Made by a program: the position numbers and the translations under genes. DNA of 58,275 nt, from positions 1-58,275 of IMG/VR virus record IMGVR_UViG_3300028801_000014; one strand, written 5' to 3'. The notes under the pieces are model-generated. The model was not told the origin of the DNA. It was given only the letters and a program-made list of their open reading frames with translations, and made no database searches. Numbering within the stretch: position 1 is the stretch's first letter; every line of letters starts with the position of its first letter. The DNA comes from a virus. Positions 28,041 to 36,224 of this stretch are shown here, piece after piece.

Positions 28041-28685
28041 ATGCGAATTGATAAGAATCACGGTTATAACAATCTGGTGAAATTCGAACATCGTGCCCGC
28101 GTCCTATCGATGTACCGCAATCTAGTAATCGACAAAACACGTCAACGTTTGGCGGCCCGCAATACAGACGATGTATGCATTACGCTTGCATCGTGCGTAG
28201 ATAACGGCAAAACTCACCCGTCCAATGATATTGCGCAATGGTCACACTATTTCGGCAATCGCTTTGTTGCTGTAAACTGGCAAAACATCGAACGGGCCGT
28301 GAATAAGCATCACCCCGGTACTCTGTTTTATAAGGGCGATGGATTCGCCACGTTTGCCAAACTCGCACCATTCCACAAGGGCCTTTTCTACCTTGACACG
28401 ACTAACACGATGGAGTTAGTTGCGCGTGATACTGTGATTCTTTCGAACCTTGCGAGTTTCCTTCGCAATGGAAAAAAGAGCACGATGTTGGCCATGAATT
28501 TAATTTACAATCGCGTGTATGTGGGTGAGTCTAAGGCCGCAACTGATAGACAAATACGCGCTAAAATCAAGGCCATTACGCGCAATCTTCCCTTGGATGG
28601 TTGGACGGTAGCGGCGGATTATGACACGTACACGTCAACGAAAGTAACTCGTATGGTAACAATTTTCATCTATCGCAAAAGGTAG
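28041..28685 (+). CDS. unknown basic protein, 214 aa
   Basis: MRIDKNHGYNNLVKFEHRAR with SD AGGAG. Basic, aromatic-rich, with alternating strands and helices (DDVCITLASCVDNG, HYFGNRFVAVNWQNIERA). Ends with VTRMVTIFIYRKR. Flanked by two related promoters. No motif recognised. Confidence 0.65.
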   Translation: MRIDKNHGYNNLVKFEHRARVLSMYRNLVIDKTRQRLAARNTDDVCITLASCVDNGKTHPSNDIAQWSHYFGNRFVAVNWQNIERAVNKHHPGTLFYKGDGFATFAKLAPFHKGLFYLDTTNTMELVARDTVILSNLASFLRNGKKSTMLAMNLIYNRVYVGESKAATDRQIRAKIKAITRNLPLDGWTVAADYDTYTSTKVTRMVTIFIYRKR

Positions 28686-28686
28686 C

Positions 28687-28715
28687 TTGACACGTTTTTC
28701 CTATTCACGTAGTCT
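28687..28715 (+). promoter_or_regulatory. island promoter with ACGAGTACC leader
   Basis: TTGACA (28687-28692), 17-nt spacer, TAGTCT (28710-28715), then AAACGAGTACCGTATTTCA. The same arrangement and leader (ACGAGTACC, ATTTC) occur at 37080. Confidence 0.7.
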
Positions 28716-28751
28716 AAACGAGTACCGTATTTCACCCAAAGGAGTAACACA

Positions 28752-29273
28752 ATGTTCGATACAGGCGTAGCAATTGGCGGAATTGATCCAACCTTCGACT
28801 ACATCGTTTCTTTACTCGCACCTAAGGCCATCTCCTATACTGCGTCTGATTACGCAGACTTCGCAGAGATGAAGAGCGACTTTGAGGCAACGGGCCGCAT
28901 CAAAATCAATGTAAATCACTCTGATAAAACCATCTTTGGTTCACCCGTTACAAATTGGCAATTTCGTGCATGGCATGATGCTTGCCACATTCTAGCCAAT
29001 GCGGATTTTACGTTTGAGGGTGAGAAACGGGCCGCATCCTTGCAAGCTACTCAGGTACTCGCGTTAGACGGGCCGTCTTTGTATGACAAAGCGCGGTGGA
29101 TTGCGTTGATTGTGGCTGAAGTAATCGGGCAAGGTGAGTTTTTCATTCAGCACAATGATTTTCCGGCAGACCAAAGGGCCTTTGTTGTGGGGTATCTGGT
29201 GGAGAATTACCCCGAATTGTTGGCCTTGCCTGAGTTTGCGCCTAACCTTGCTAACCTAGTCGTACGCTACTAA
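28752..29273 (+). CDS. conserved phage hypothetical protein
   Basis: 173 residues. The core WQFRAWHDACHILANADFTF followed by EGEKRAASLQ is a pattern I know from phage hypothetical proteins with a W-H-D-x-x-H metal-like motif. The His/Asp spacing could bind a metal. C-terminus helical. SD AAAGGAG. Confidence 0.65.
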   Translation: MFDTGVAIGGIDPTFDYIVSLLAPKAISYTASDYADFAEMKSDFEATGRIKINVNHSDKTIFGSPVTNWQFRAWHDACHILANADFTFEGEKRAASLQATQVLALDGPSLYDKARWIALIVAEVIGQGEFFIQHNDFPADQRAFVVGYLVENYPELLALPEFAPNLANLVVRY

Positions 29274-29280
29274 CGGCATA

Positions 29281-29341
29281 GCGGGCCGCTACAAAGGCCC
29301 GCATGTTGCTTTGAGGGTATCATTCATCCGGTACCCTCAAA
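29281..29341 (+). promoter_or_regulatory. two hairpins before Zn-finger gene
   Basis: GCGGGCC/GGCCCGC (29281-29302) and TTTGAGGGTA (29310-29319)/TACCCTCAAA (29332-29341). The second stem ends at an AGGAG, with another SD (AAAGGAG) at 29356. No T-tract, so more likely attenuation or RNA protection than termination. Confidence 0.5.
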
Positions 29342-29370
29342 GGAGCATATAGGCTAAAGGAGACGCAACA

Positions 29371-29532
29371 ATGCATGATTCTATGTTAGACATAAAAATT
29401 ATGCTAGACCCTCAAAAGTATGGATACAGCCAGTGCCCGCACTGTAACGGGTACGGTAGTAGTTTGAAGGAGTCTAGTAACACGTGCTCTAAGTGTGGCG
29501 GAAGTGGACTCGTAAAAAAGGTTGGTGTGTGA
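29371..29532 (+). CDS. DnaJ-type zinc finger peptide, 53 aa
   Basis: CPHCNGYGSS and CSKCGGSG are two C-x2-C-x-G-x-G repeats as in the DnaJ cysteine-rich domain, forming one zinc site. The rest is a short N-terminal extension. The stop overlaps the next start (TGATG). Small DnaJ-ZnF proteins are common in phages; function unclear. Confidence 0.7.
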   Translation: MHDSMLDIKIMLDPQKYGYSQCPHCNGYGSSLKESSNTCSKCGGSGLVKKVGV

Positions 29533-30173
29533 TGGCATCTAAAACGCACCTCAAGTATCTCAAGCTGCAACAAAAGTATGAACGGCATATACTGGCCACC
29601 TTTGCCCGTGCGAACGCATCGCAGATTGTAGAGGGTAAGGCGTGGTATCCCTATGCAAAAGCGCAATTGTCGCAGTACGTTAGCCTTTGGGGGATGGAAC
29701 GGGCCGCTGCTATATGCGCGGTATTATCTCCACGTTGCACGTGGCAAGAAAACTTGATAGGAGTACGCAAGATTGCGCGGGCCTTTGACTCTGGTTCGCG
29801 CATTGTCCCCGTGATGGCGGGCCTAAATCGAAACATAGACAAGGCGTGGGATATCGCTAATGGGGATAGTTTACAGCGCGTCTCAGGTCCGAAGGTTACA
29901 CGATTCTATGCCAACCTATGCGGAGACTTACAGCGCGTCACTTGTGACGTTTGGGCCGCACGTGCAGCAGGATGCAAGGCCCGATTACCCAAAGGCGCAA
30001 CAGACGAACAAATAGCAGAGGAAACAGCGCGACTTGTGCAAGCTGCTACGCGTCCGGGTTACGCATACGATACGCTTGAAAAGGCGTACCAGAATGTAGC
30101 TGCAAAGTTGGGATTCGAACCAGCGGAGTTACAGGCTATTTGTTGGATTGTAGTGCGTGGCAAAGGAGAATAA
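29532..30173 (+). CDS. DUF7178-like protein, possible DNA glycosylase relative
   Basis: 213 residues. AICAVLSPRCTWQENLIGVR, a central GPKVTRFYANLCGD and VTCDVWAARAAG match a phage family annotated DUF7178. The helix-hairpin-helix-like GPK turn followed by a conserved Asp (C-D-V-W) is reminiscent of HhH base-excision glycosylases. Coupled to the zinc finger gene by TGATG. GGGCC words are frequent in it, as elsewhere in the island. Confidence 0.65.
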   Translation: MASKTHLKYLKLQQKYERHILATFARANASQIVEGKAWYPYAKAQLSQYVSLWGMERAAAICAVLSPRCTWQENLIGVRKIARAFDSGSRIVPVMAGLNRNIDKAWDIANGDSLQRVSGPKVTRFYANLCGDLQRVTCDVWAARAAGCKARLPKGATDEQIAEETARLVQAATRPGYAYDTLEKAYQNVAAKLGFEPAELQAICWIVVRGKGE

Positions 30174-30174
30174 T

Positions 30175-30255
30175 ATGAGTCCGATTCAGTGGATAGACTT
30201 CGTTATCGTGGCCGTATTTGTTGGCTGTATTGCGTACGTCACAAGGAGATGGTAA
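30175..30255 (+). CDS. membrane micropeptide, 26 aa
   Basis: SD AAAGGAG precedes MSPIQWIDFVIVAVFVG, a single membrane helix with an Arg-Arg-Trp end. Too short for family assignment but start signals are good. Confidence 0.4.
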   Translation: MSPIQWIDFVIVAVFVGCIAYVTRRW

Positions 30256-30310
30256 AGCTGCCGATAACGGCAACTACCAGCGCGACACCAGCGCAAAGGA
30301 GAGTGTTACC

Positions 30311-30535
30311 ATGTTGGATATCAAAGCAATACGCGGGCCTTTGGATGCGGGCCTTTGTGGGTATATCGTTACATCCCCAAAGGGTAGATGCGAAGTCTAC
30401 GCAAGTACCATGTTTGAGGCGCAAACCAAAGGCGCTAAGCTGCTAGGGATAGCAGCTAAGAAACAATATCTTTGCACTCCGTACCTCTGCGAACGTGCGG
30501 ACGGTAGCGAAGTGTTACAATCAACGTGCAACTAA
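30311..30535 (+). CDS. small island protein, 74 aa
   Basis: MLDIKAIRGPLDAGLCGYIV; four Cys, two in LCTPYLCER. Follows the first CAGCGCGACACC leader. Unknown. Confidence 0.55.
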   Translation: MLDIKAIRGPLDAGLCGYIVTSPKGRCEVYASTMFEAQTKGAKLLGIAAKKQYLCTPYLCERADGSEVLQSTCN

Positions 30536-30571
30536 CAGCGCGACACCAGCGCAACAAAAGGAGCTTTACAG

Positions 30572-30766
30572 ATGCGGTATAAGACCTTCAAACGGCAGAA
30601 TCTACAGACAGGCCGCGTGTCAATCGTGGCATTCAGCGAAGACCATTATCTACAGGCGGGCCTATTCCCATCTCTGTTAGGTGGGATGGCACAACTTGAG
30701 GCACACCAGCTTATCAACAAGTGGAATGCTGCCCGCACGGTACCCAGGTTCCTCTATACCCTTTAG
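30572..30766 (+). CDS. small island protein, 64 aa
   Basis: MRYKTFKRQNLQTGRVSIVA, basic, after the second leader repeat. Beta-rich N-terminus and helical C-terminus. Unknown. Confidence 0.55.
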   Translation: MRYKTFKRQNLQTGRVSIVAFSEDHYLQAGLFPSLLGGMAQLEAHQLINKWNAARTVPRFLYTL

Positions 30767-30799
30767 CCTAGGGGTAACCCACCGGGCAGCTTTGCAGTG

Positions 30800-30808
30800 T
30801 GGTATAAT
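30800..30808 (+). promoter_or_regulatory. extended -10 promoter
   Basis: TGGTATAAT: a perfect TATAAT at 30803-30808 with TG at the extended -10 position and no -35 match. It would transcribe from about 30815, just before the third leader repeat. Confidence 0.55.
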
Positions 30809-30846
30809 CAGGAGTATCAGCGCGACACCAGCGCAAAGGAGGATGT

Positions 30847-31272
30847 ATGGGTTACAAGTCAGCGATGGAAGCAGCAGGAGCGGAAGTTGTGGAGTACGAG
30901 ACGTTTGGCAGCTATCAGGGGGACTGGTGGGCATCTGTACGCTTTGAGGGTAAAGCGTATTGGGTTCACGGTTCGTACGGTTCCTGTAGCGGGTGCGATG
31001 CGTTTCAATCGCAGTTCGATTACAACACGACTGAAGAGTGTGAAGAGCACCGTTACGATAGCAGCGAAGTAATCGCCGCGTGCGTCAAATGCACTGAGGC
31101 AAAGGCCGCCTATGCCGTGGCACTGGCAGAGTTTGGCCGTTCGTATCTCCACCGTAACGAGTTCACTCAGGAGGAAGCGGAGAAGGAGACGTTCAGGGAG
31201 GAAGACGACTACAGCAGCTACGGCGAAGAGAAGGAGCAGCATGACTTCGTCAAGGCGCACCCGCTAGTATAG
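30847..31272 (+). CDS. acidic Cys-containing phage protein, 141 aa
   Basis: MGYKSAMEAAGAEVVEYETF, then GSYQGDWWASVRFEGKAYWV and SYGSCSGCDAFQSQF, a pattern seen in phage hypothetical proteins. C-terminal half strongly acidic and helical (EEDDYSSYGEEKEQ). The two C-x2-C/C-x2-C pairs (CSGC, CVKC) may bind zinc. Confidence 0.65.
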   Translation: MGYKSAMEAAGAEVVEYETFGSYQGDWWASVRFEGKAYWVHGSYGSCSGCDAFQSQFDYNTTEECEEHRYDSSEVIAACVKCTEAKAAYAVALAEFGRSYLHRNEFTQEEAEKETFREEDDYSSYGEEKEQHDFVKAHPLV

Positions 31273-31330
31273 GGGTGCGGTACCCTCAGCGCACCATAAC
31301 CAGCGCACACAGCGCGGAATCGAGACCAGT

Positions 31331-31642
31331 ATGGCACGTACCAAGAAGCAAACAGTGACAGAGGATACACCAGAGCAGGCCGAAATAAACGCGGTAGTCC
31401 CCGGCAGCAGTTCAGAACACTACGCGGGCAAAGTAGTGGTGGTGCGCAAGGCAGCATTGGCACCGGCATATCAGCAGATGCTAGATAGACGGTTCCTTGC
31501 CGCTGGCGGGTTCGGGTGCAATCCCAGCGCACTAGGTAACGCAGTGTTTGGCATGTACCTGAGCGATGGCGAAGAGTGCCGCATCGAACGCTACGAAATA
31601 GCGGGCGTGGCAGTGAATCAGTCACACGAAACAGTGGTATAA
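31331..31642 (+). CDS. unknown protein, 103 aa
   Basis: Basic N-terminus MARTKKQTVTEDTPEQAEI, remainder beta-rich (KVVVVRKAALAPAYQQML). Preceded by a diverged leader repeat; no clear SD. A promoter-like TTGACA at 31663 follows it. Confidence 0.55.
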   Translation: MARTKKQTVTEDTPEQAEINAVVPGSSSEHYAGKVVVVRKAALAPAYQQMLDRRFLAAGGFGCNPSALGNAVFGMYLSDGEECRIERYEIAGVAVNQSHETVV

Positions 31643-31716
31643 ACTTAGATGCTGGCGGCCCTTGACAACAGGGGCCGTCATAATGTAAGCTTATCCCAGC
31701 ATCACAAAGGAGCGGT

Positions 31717-31998
31717 ATGAACGGCACACTAGTAAGAATATGGACGGAAGACTTGAACCTTGACCGGATCAAGGTCGAGGTGGGTCACTACTTCAGCGCC
31801 TACACCATCTTCAGCGCGTCGGGCGTCTGGGATGGCACCAGCGAGAATAGTCTGGTGATCGAGATACTGGTACCAGAAGGCCCGTATCACAACACGCGCA
31901 TCGGGTACGTGCGCAACATCGCGGAGTTCATCAAAGCACTCAACAACCAGAAGGCCGTGCTCGTCACACGCACCCCGGTAGAAAGTGAGCTGATATAG
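31717..31998 (+). CDS. unknown beta-rich protein, 93 aa
   Basis: MNGTLVRIWTEDLNLDRIKV with SD AAAGGAGCGG. Alternating strands (HYFSAYTIFSASGVWDGT). Overlaps the next gene by one base. Unknown. Confidence 0.6.
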   Translation: MNGTLVRIWTEDLNLDRIKVEVGHYFSAYTIFSASGVWDGTSENSLVIEILVPEGPYHNTRIGYVRNIAEFIKALNNQKAVLVTRTPVESELI

Positions 31999-32378
31999 TG
32001 GGGACTGTCAGAAGCACAGCGCATGAATTTGTAGTAACGAACGGTCAGGCGCAACTGGCCATCTTCAATGACGGCGAGATGTCCCTGCACGCTCCGACGC
32101 AGCCCGCGACAGAGCTGGGCACCGTCACAGATGCAGAGCAGTACCTCAGGATGCTGGCCACGTTCTTAGGCTATCAGCTAGTACCGGGCCTATGGAATCG
32201 AGTTAGCGACACGCGGGCACTACTGCACGGCTACCAGCTATGGGAGCGCACTATGGACGACGGCGAAGTCATTTACAACATCACCAAAGTAGGGTATCCA
32301 CCCCCGGGCAATATGAGCGGTGGATACGCAACAGCGGAGATTACACTTTCACGCAAGGGAATACCAGCGAGGAGCTAA
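31998..32378 (+). CDS. unknown protein, 126 aa
   Basis: GTG start sharing G with the upstream TAG. MGTVRSTAHEFVVTNGQAQL; beta-rich N-terminal half, Gly/Pro-rich C-terminus. Unknown. Confidence 0.55.
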   Translation: MGTVRSTAHEFVVTNGQAQLAIFNDGEMSLHAPTQPATELGTVTDAEQYLRMLATFLGYQLVPGLWNRVSDTRALLHGYQLWERTMDDGEVIYNITKVGYPPPGNMSGGYATAEITLSRKGIPARS

Positions 32379-32379
32379 T

Positions 32380-32946
32380 ATGCCACGGAATGAAGAGCTT
32401 AGACGCGCAGAGGCACAGCGCGAGACGATGAAGTGGGCAGCAATGCAGGCCCGTGACAAGGTACGCACCAAGCTAATGGATGTGTCCCGGCGCATCATAG
32501 ACGCAGAGCTTGAGCGCATCTATGGGCCTACGATCAACCACCTATGGGAGCAGGTCAACGTGGCCATGGTCGCACGTATACAGGCTGAAGAGGCCGCCGC
32601 AATCGAGGGCGCAGGCGCACCGGCACCTCTGGGCACAATCTTTCAGCGGTGGACGACACAGCGCAAGTACTTAGGGCAAGACCCGGCCCAAGTATACCGC
32701 AGCGTATACGGACCGCGTACGTGGGTACTGGCAACACCGTCAGAGTCCGGCGTGCTTGAGGCCGTCACTCAGAGCAGCATACTCCCAGCGAACCAGCGCA
32801 GATCGAGAGCACCTGAGGTGGGCGAGTACATCGTGCGTTTGCACAAGAAGGACGGCAGCACGGGCCTGAAGTACATCACAGCCTACAACCTTCGTGCTAA
32901 CGGGTGGTTCCCCAAGGGTGAAAACCCAAACACCACAGCACCATGA
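32380..32946 (+). CDS. unknown helical protein, 188 aa
   Basis: MPRNEELRRAEAQRETMKWA with SD GAGGAGC. N-terminal charged helices (VRTKLMDVSRRIIDAELERI), then VGEYIVRLHKKDGSTGLKYI near the C-terminus, which looks like a small beta domain. Unknown. Confidence 0.6.
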   Translation: MPRNEELRRAEAQRETMKWAAMQARDKVRTKLMDVSRRIIDAELERIYGPTINHLWEQVNVAMVARIQAEEAAAIEGAGAPAPLGTIFQRWTTQRKYLGQDPAQVYRSVYGPRTWVLATPSESGVLEAVTQSSILPANQRRSRAPEVGEYIVRLHKKDGSTGLKYITAYNLRANGWFPKGENPNTTAP

Positions 32947-33128
32947 GCAGCGTGTGGGCCGAGGCAGTAGCGCGTGACGGGTATACTGATAAGCTGCTGG
33001 ATGCACAGCGCGTGATCGTAAGCCTGTTACGCTCTACACCTCAAGAGGTGGAACAAAAGTTCCGAGATGTGGCCGAAGCTGGGCCTGATTATTTTGTTGA
33101 CACCGAAGAGATCGTTCTGTATCCTTAG
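32943..33128 (+). CDS. small helical protein, 61 aa
   Basis: MSSVWAEAVARDGYTDKLLD; ATGA overlap with the upstream stop. Mostly helical, acidic. Unknown. Confidence 0.55.
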   Translation: MSSVWAEAVARDGYTDKLLDAQRVIVSLLRSTPQEVEQKFRDVAEAGPDYFVDTEEIVLYP

Positions 33129-33169
33129 GAAAGTAACTCAACCGTACCTGAAAAGGAGCCTCACCCATT

Positions 33170-34747
33170 ATGGATTTCATCCAACAGTTCAAGGCCGCCC
33201 GCCGCGTCTCCACTCCCATCATCAACATGCGTACGTTCGATGCCAAGGGACTCACCCGCAATATCAGTGCAGCACTGAACGGCACCCTCGATAGCACGCC
33301 TATGCTCATCTGGGATTCTGTCCACGGTCTCCTGCCAATGAACAACACCAAGGCCAGCAAGGAAGCATACGCCACACTCATGGCGAAGGCCGGACTTGAG
33401 ACACCTGAGACGGTACAGTTGCCTGAGACACTGAAGGCTCTGGAGACGGATGGCGTCAGCGACATGATCGTGTTTATCTCTAACGCGCATCTGCTCTGGG
33501 GTGACCCCACCAACGTACAGGCCGTGTGGAACCTGCGAGACATCTACAAGAACGTGGGTAACATGCTCGTGCTCGTCAGCACACCCGGCGCGACTCTGCC
33601 CATCGAGCTTCAGACGGACGTGCTTGTGCTTGATGAACCACTGCCCACACGTGAAGAGCTTGCGGTGATCGTACGCAATACGTTCAAGAGCGCGAACGCC
33701 GAGGCATCTCTGACCACCGACATCGAGAAGTCGGCAGTCGACGCGCTCATCGGTCTCTCGTCCTTCAGTGCAGATCAGGCGACCGCGATGTGCCTGACCA
33801 CTGAGAAGATACCGGGCAAGGAGAAGGAGTCCATCCGTAAAGGCACCCTCAGCATCACCGACCTCTGGGAGCGCAAGCGCCAGATCATCAACGCTACCCC
33901 CGGCCTGACCGTCTACAAGGGCAAGGAGACGCTGGATGACATCGGAGGCATCGAGAGTGCCAAAGAGTTCTACCGGGCCGTCATGACCGGCAAGAACGCG
34001 CCTGAAGTCATCCTCTTCATCGACGAGATCGAGAAGCAGATGGCCGGTAACGGTACGGACTCGTCGGGCACCAAGACGGAAATGAACGGTATCATCCTCT
34101 CGTGGATGGAAGACAAGGGCGTCAATGGTGCGCTGAGCATCGGCATCCCCGGCGTGTCCAAGTCGCAACTGGCCAAGAGTCTGGGAGCCACCTACAACAA
34201 GCCCGTCATCGTCTTCGACATCGCCGCCATGCAAGACATGCACGTCGGTAACTCTGGCCACAACCTGCGCACCGCGACCAAGACCATCGACGCCATCAGC
34301 AGTGGCAACGTGCTCTGCATCGCTACCTGCAACGGCATCGCCAACCTACCGCCTGAGCTTCGCCGCCGCTTCTCTCTCGTCAAGTTCTTCTTTGACTCTC
34401 CGAATGCGTCAGAGCGCGATGAAATCTGGGCCATCCAACGCCGCAACCACGGACTCGTCAACGACGAACCGAACCCACCGAGCGAGAACTGGACGGGCGC
34501 TGAGATTCGTGACTGCTGCAAGAAGGCAGACATGCTCAACTGGACACTGGCGAAGGCTGCAACGTACATCGTACCGTCAGCCATCTCTGACGCCGCCACA
34601 CTTGAGAAGACGCGCCTAGAGGCATCTGGACGCTATCTGAGTGCATCCAAGGTGGGCACCTACTACCACGATGAGACCACGCGTAAGGATAACAGCGACA
34701 TCACCGGCCCCGTCTTCGCGGGTTCAGGTAGAAAGATCAGGGACTAA
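33170..34747 (+). CDS. AAA ATPase with Walker B before Walker A, ends GRKIRD
   Basis: 525 residues. An N-terminal regulatory half (VFISNAHLLWGDPTNVQAVW, LVLDEPLPTREELAVIV) precedes the ATPase. VILFIDEIEKQMAG (about 280-293) is a Walker B motif that comes before the P-loop IGIPGVSKSQLAKSLG (about 323-338), followed by sensor 1 IATCNGIANLPPELRRRF (about 382-399) with arginine finger. This order is the reverse of normal AAA proteins and matches a phage family I know. The P-loop reads G-V-S-K-S rather than G-x-G-K-S/T. Neighbours DUF1257, DUF2997 and the DUF3150-like gene usually accompany it. The C-terminus ends GSGRKIRD. Confidence 0.8.
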   Translation: MDFIQQFKAARRVSTPIINMRTFDAKGLTRNISAALNGTLDSTPMLIWDSVHGLLPMNNTKASKEAYATLMAKAGLETPETVQLPETLKALETDGVSDMIVFISNAHLLWGDPTNVQAVWNLRDIYKNVGNMLVLVSTPGATLPIELQTDVLVLDEPLPTREELAVIVRNTFKSANAEASLTTDIEKSAVDALIGLSSFSADQATAMCLTTEKIPGKEKESIRKGTLSITDLWERKRQIINATPGLTVYKGKETLDDIGGIESAKEFYRAVMTGKNAPEVILFIDEIEKQMAGNGTDSSGTKTEMNGIILSWMEDKGVNGALSIGIPGVSKSQLAKSLGATYNKPVIVFDIAAMQDMHVGNSGHNLRTATKTIDAISSGNVLCIATCNGIANLPPELRRRFSLVKFFFDSPNASERDEIWAIQRRNHGLVNDEPNPPSENWTGAEIRDCCKKADMLNWTLAKAATYIVPSAISDAATLEKTRLEASGRYLSASKVGTYYHDETTRKDNSDITGPVFAGSGRKIRD

Positions 34748-34953
34748 TGGGCCACGCCATCACACTACGAGACCTCATGCACGTGGCGATAGGCTGGGGT
34801 CTCTTCTACTTCGTTGTCGGTCCCATAATAACGTTCTTTTACTTGTGGTACGCTATTAGTGGCGGCCCAGAGTTCCTTCAACGTTTCAACTCGTGGCGTA
34901 AGAACCGTGAGCAAAAGGCCATCGACTCAACCATCACCAGCCTGAATCTCTAA
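34747..34953 (+). CDS. small membrane protein, 68 aa
   Basis: MGHAITLRDLMHVAIGWGLF with one or two hydrophobic helices (FYFVVGPIITFFYLWYAISG) and a basic C-terminus. Start overlaps the ATPase stop (TAATG). Possibly a membrane partner of the ATPase. Confidence 0.6.
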   Translation: MGHAITLRDLMHVAIGWGLFYFVVGPIITFFYLWYAISGGPEFLQRFNSWRKNREQKAIDSTITSLNL

Positions 34954-34972
34954 CCCGTCCAAGGAGGACACC

Positions 34973-35434
34973 ATGCAGCCAGACATAAGCGATCCTATCA
35001 GCAAGAGCGTGAGCTTTACATCTCAATCATCCGGGCCATTGCCAGAAGGCATGACGCCGTTTGACCTCACAGCAGCACTAGCCGGTAAACCGGTGGTCAC
35101 AGGTGAGGGTAAGGAAGTCACACAGCTTACGATCTTCAAGAACGCCGGGAAGTTTCCTTTGGCAGGAGTTCTGGAGGATAGAGGTTATAATACCCTTATC
35201 CAGCGTACTATCGAAGGGAGGGCTGACGCCTACGAAAATAGGACGTGGGACTCTCGTGACCTGTTCATGAAGGTCGAGACCAAGGACGTGTACTTCAACA
35301 TCTACGGCAGTGGGAACAACCTAGAAGCCTACGGCCACCCCACGGAAGAGGAAGCAGACAAGGCGCAGAAACTAGGTGGCCGCAAGCGTGTAAGCGTGGG
35401 CGGCAAGGCACTGAAAGTCACGGTCGAGGTGTAG
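34973..35434 (+). CDS. unknown protein, 153 aa
   Basis: MQPDISDPISKSVSFTSQSS, SD AAGGAGGA. Mixed alpha/beta, with Gly-rich VSVGGKALKVTVEV at the end. In the ATPase cluster. Unknown. Confidence 0.6.
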   Translation: MQPDISDPISKSVSFTSQSSGPLPEGMTPFDLTAALAGKPVVTGEGKEVTQLTIFKNAGKFPLAGVLEDRGYNTLIQRTIEGRADAYENRTWDSRDLFMKVETKDVYFNIYGSGNNLEAYGHPTEEEADKAQKLGGRKRVSVGGKALKVTVEV

Positions 35435-35467
35435 GCTAACTAGTTGGGTTGCATGTCATTTTAGGCG

Positions 35468-35496
35468 TTGACATGCACCCCGCAGTATGATGTACT
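35468..35496 (+). promoter_or_regulatory. promoter for DUF1257 operon
   Basis: TTGACA (35468-35473), 17-nt spacer, TGTACT (35491-35496). Confidence 0.6.
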
Positions 35497-35522
35497 GAAT
35501 ACGCACTACCAAGGAGAGCAGC

Positions 35523-35978
35523 ATGAGTGAGTACGCAACAGCCGCAACAACTTTCAACGATGGCAAGGTATTGCTGGCCGCGTTGTTCGAGATGGGGTAC
35601 ACCGAGGTGGAAGACCACATCGGCAATCCTCAGCCCCTCGTCGGCTACCAAGGGGACTACCGCACACTGGATGGCGTAGGCCATACCACCAACCCCGCCA
35701 AAGCGATGAAGGCCGACATCATCATCCGCCGCAAGCAGGTAGGCTCTTCGTCAAACGACATCGGGTTCACCCGTAATGCGGACGGCACCTACTCTGCCAT
35801 CATCTCCGACTTCGACTCTACCCGGCACAACGCAGGCTGGCTCAAGAGTGTGAAGCAGGAGTACTCGAAGCAGTTCGTCTTCGCCAACGCCAAGAAAGCT
35901 GGCTACAAGCTTGTGGTGAATAAGCAGGTCGAGCGCAACGGCAAGAAAGTCACCCAGTACAAGTACGCAATCGCCTAA
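35523..35978 (+). CDS. DUF1257 (Ycf35-like) protein
   Basis: 151 residues. FNDGKVLLAALFEMGYTEVE and NDIGFTRNADGTYSAIISDF, then SKQFVFANAKKAGYKLVVNK match the DUF1257 family, found in cyanobacteria, plastids and phages beside AAA ATPases. SD AAGGAG. Role unknown, probably an adaptor of the ATPase encoded upstream. Confidence 0.75.
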   Translation: MSEYATAATTFNDGKVLLAALFEMGYTEVEDHIGNPQPLVGYQGDYRTLDGVGHTTNPAKAMKADIIIRRKQVGSSSNDIGFTRNADGTYSAIISDFDSTRHNAGWLKSVKQEYSKQFVFANAKKAGYKLVVNKQVERNGKKVTQYKYAIA

Positions 35979-35990
35979 GGAGGCCGCGAC

Positions 35991-36173
35991 ATGGCAAAGT
36001 TTGCCACGATTGAAATCGATGAGAACGGCGAGATTAGTGTTGAACTCGACGGCTTCAAGGGTGTAGGATGTGCAGCAGTGATGGACACCCTCACCAAAGG
36101 TTCTAAGGTCACTCACCGGCAGAAAAAGCCTGAGTACCGGACGACGACAACCACAACAGTGTGCGCTAAGTAA
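35991..36173 (+). CDS. DUF2997 protein
   Basis: 60 residues. ATIEIDENGEISVELDGFKG is the signature of DUF2997, which is nearly always encoded next to DUF1257. SD AAGGAGG. The related pattern VTITVDEDGEIKFLVDE recurs in the gene at 36544. Confidence 0.75.
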   Translation: MAKFATIEIDENGEISVELDGFKGVGCAAVMDTLTKGSKVTHRQKKPEYRTTTTTTVCAK

Positions 36174-36224
36174 GGCACACTTCAACCTCACTCTGAACCA
36201 ACCTAACCTGCAAAGGACTAGACC

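Larger units (their letters stand above)
30278..30841 (+). repeat. recurrent CAGCGCGACACCAGCGCAA leader
   Basis: CAGCGCGACACCAGCGCAA occurs exactly at 30278, 30536 and 30818, each followed within a few bases by AAGGAG and then a start codon (30311, 30572, 30847). A diverged copy (CCAGCGCACACAGCGCGGA) precedes the gene at 31331. Confidence 0.85.

Noticed and set aside
30278-30841. CRISPR array
   Set aside because: The repeats are about 260-280 bp apart with genes between them and always precede start codons, unlike CRISPR spacing.
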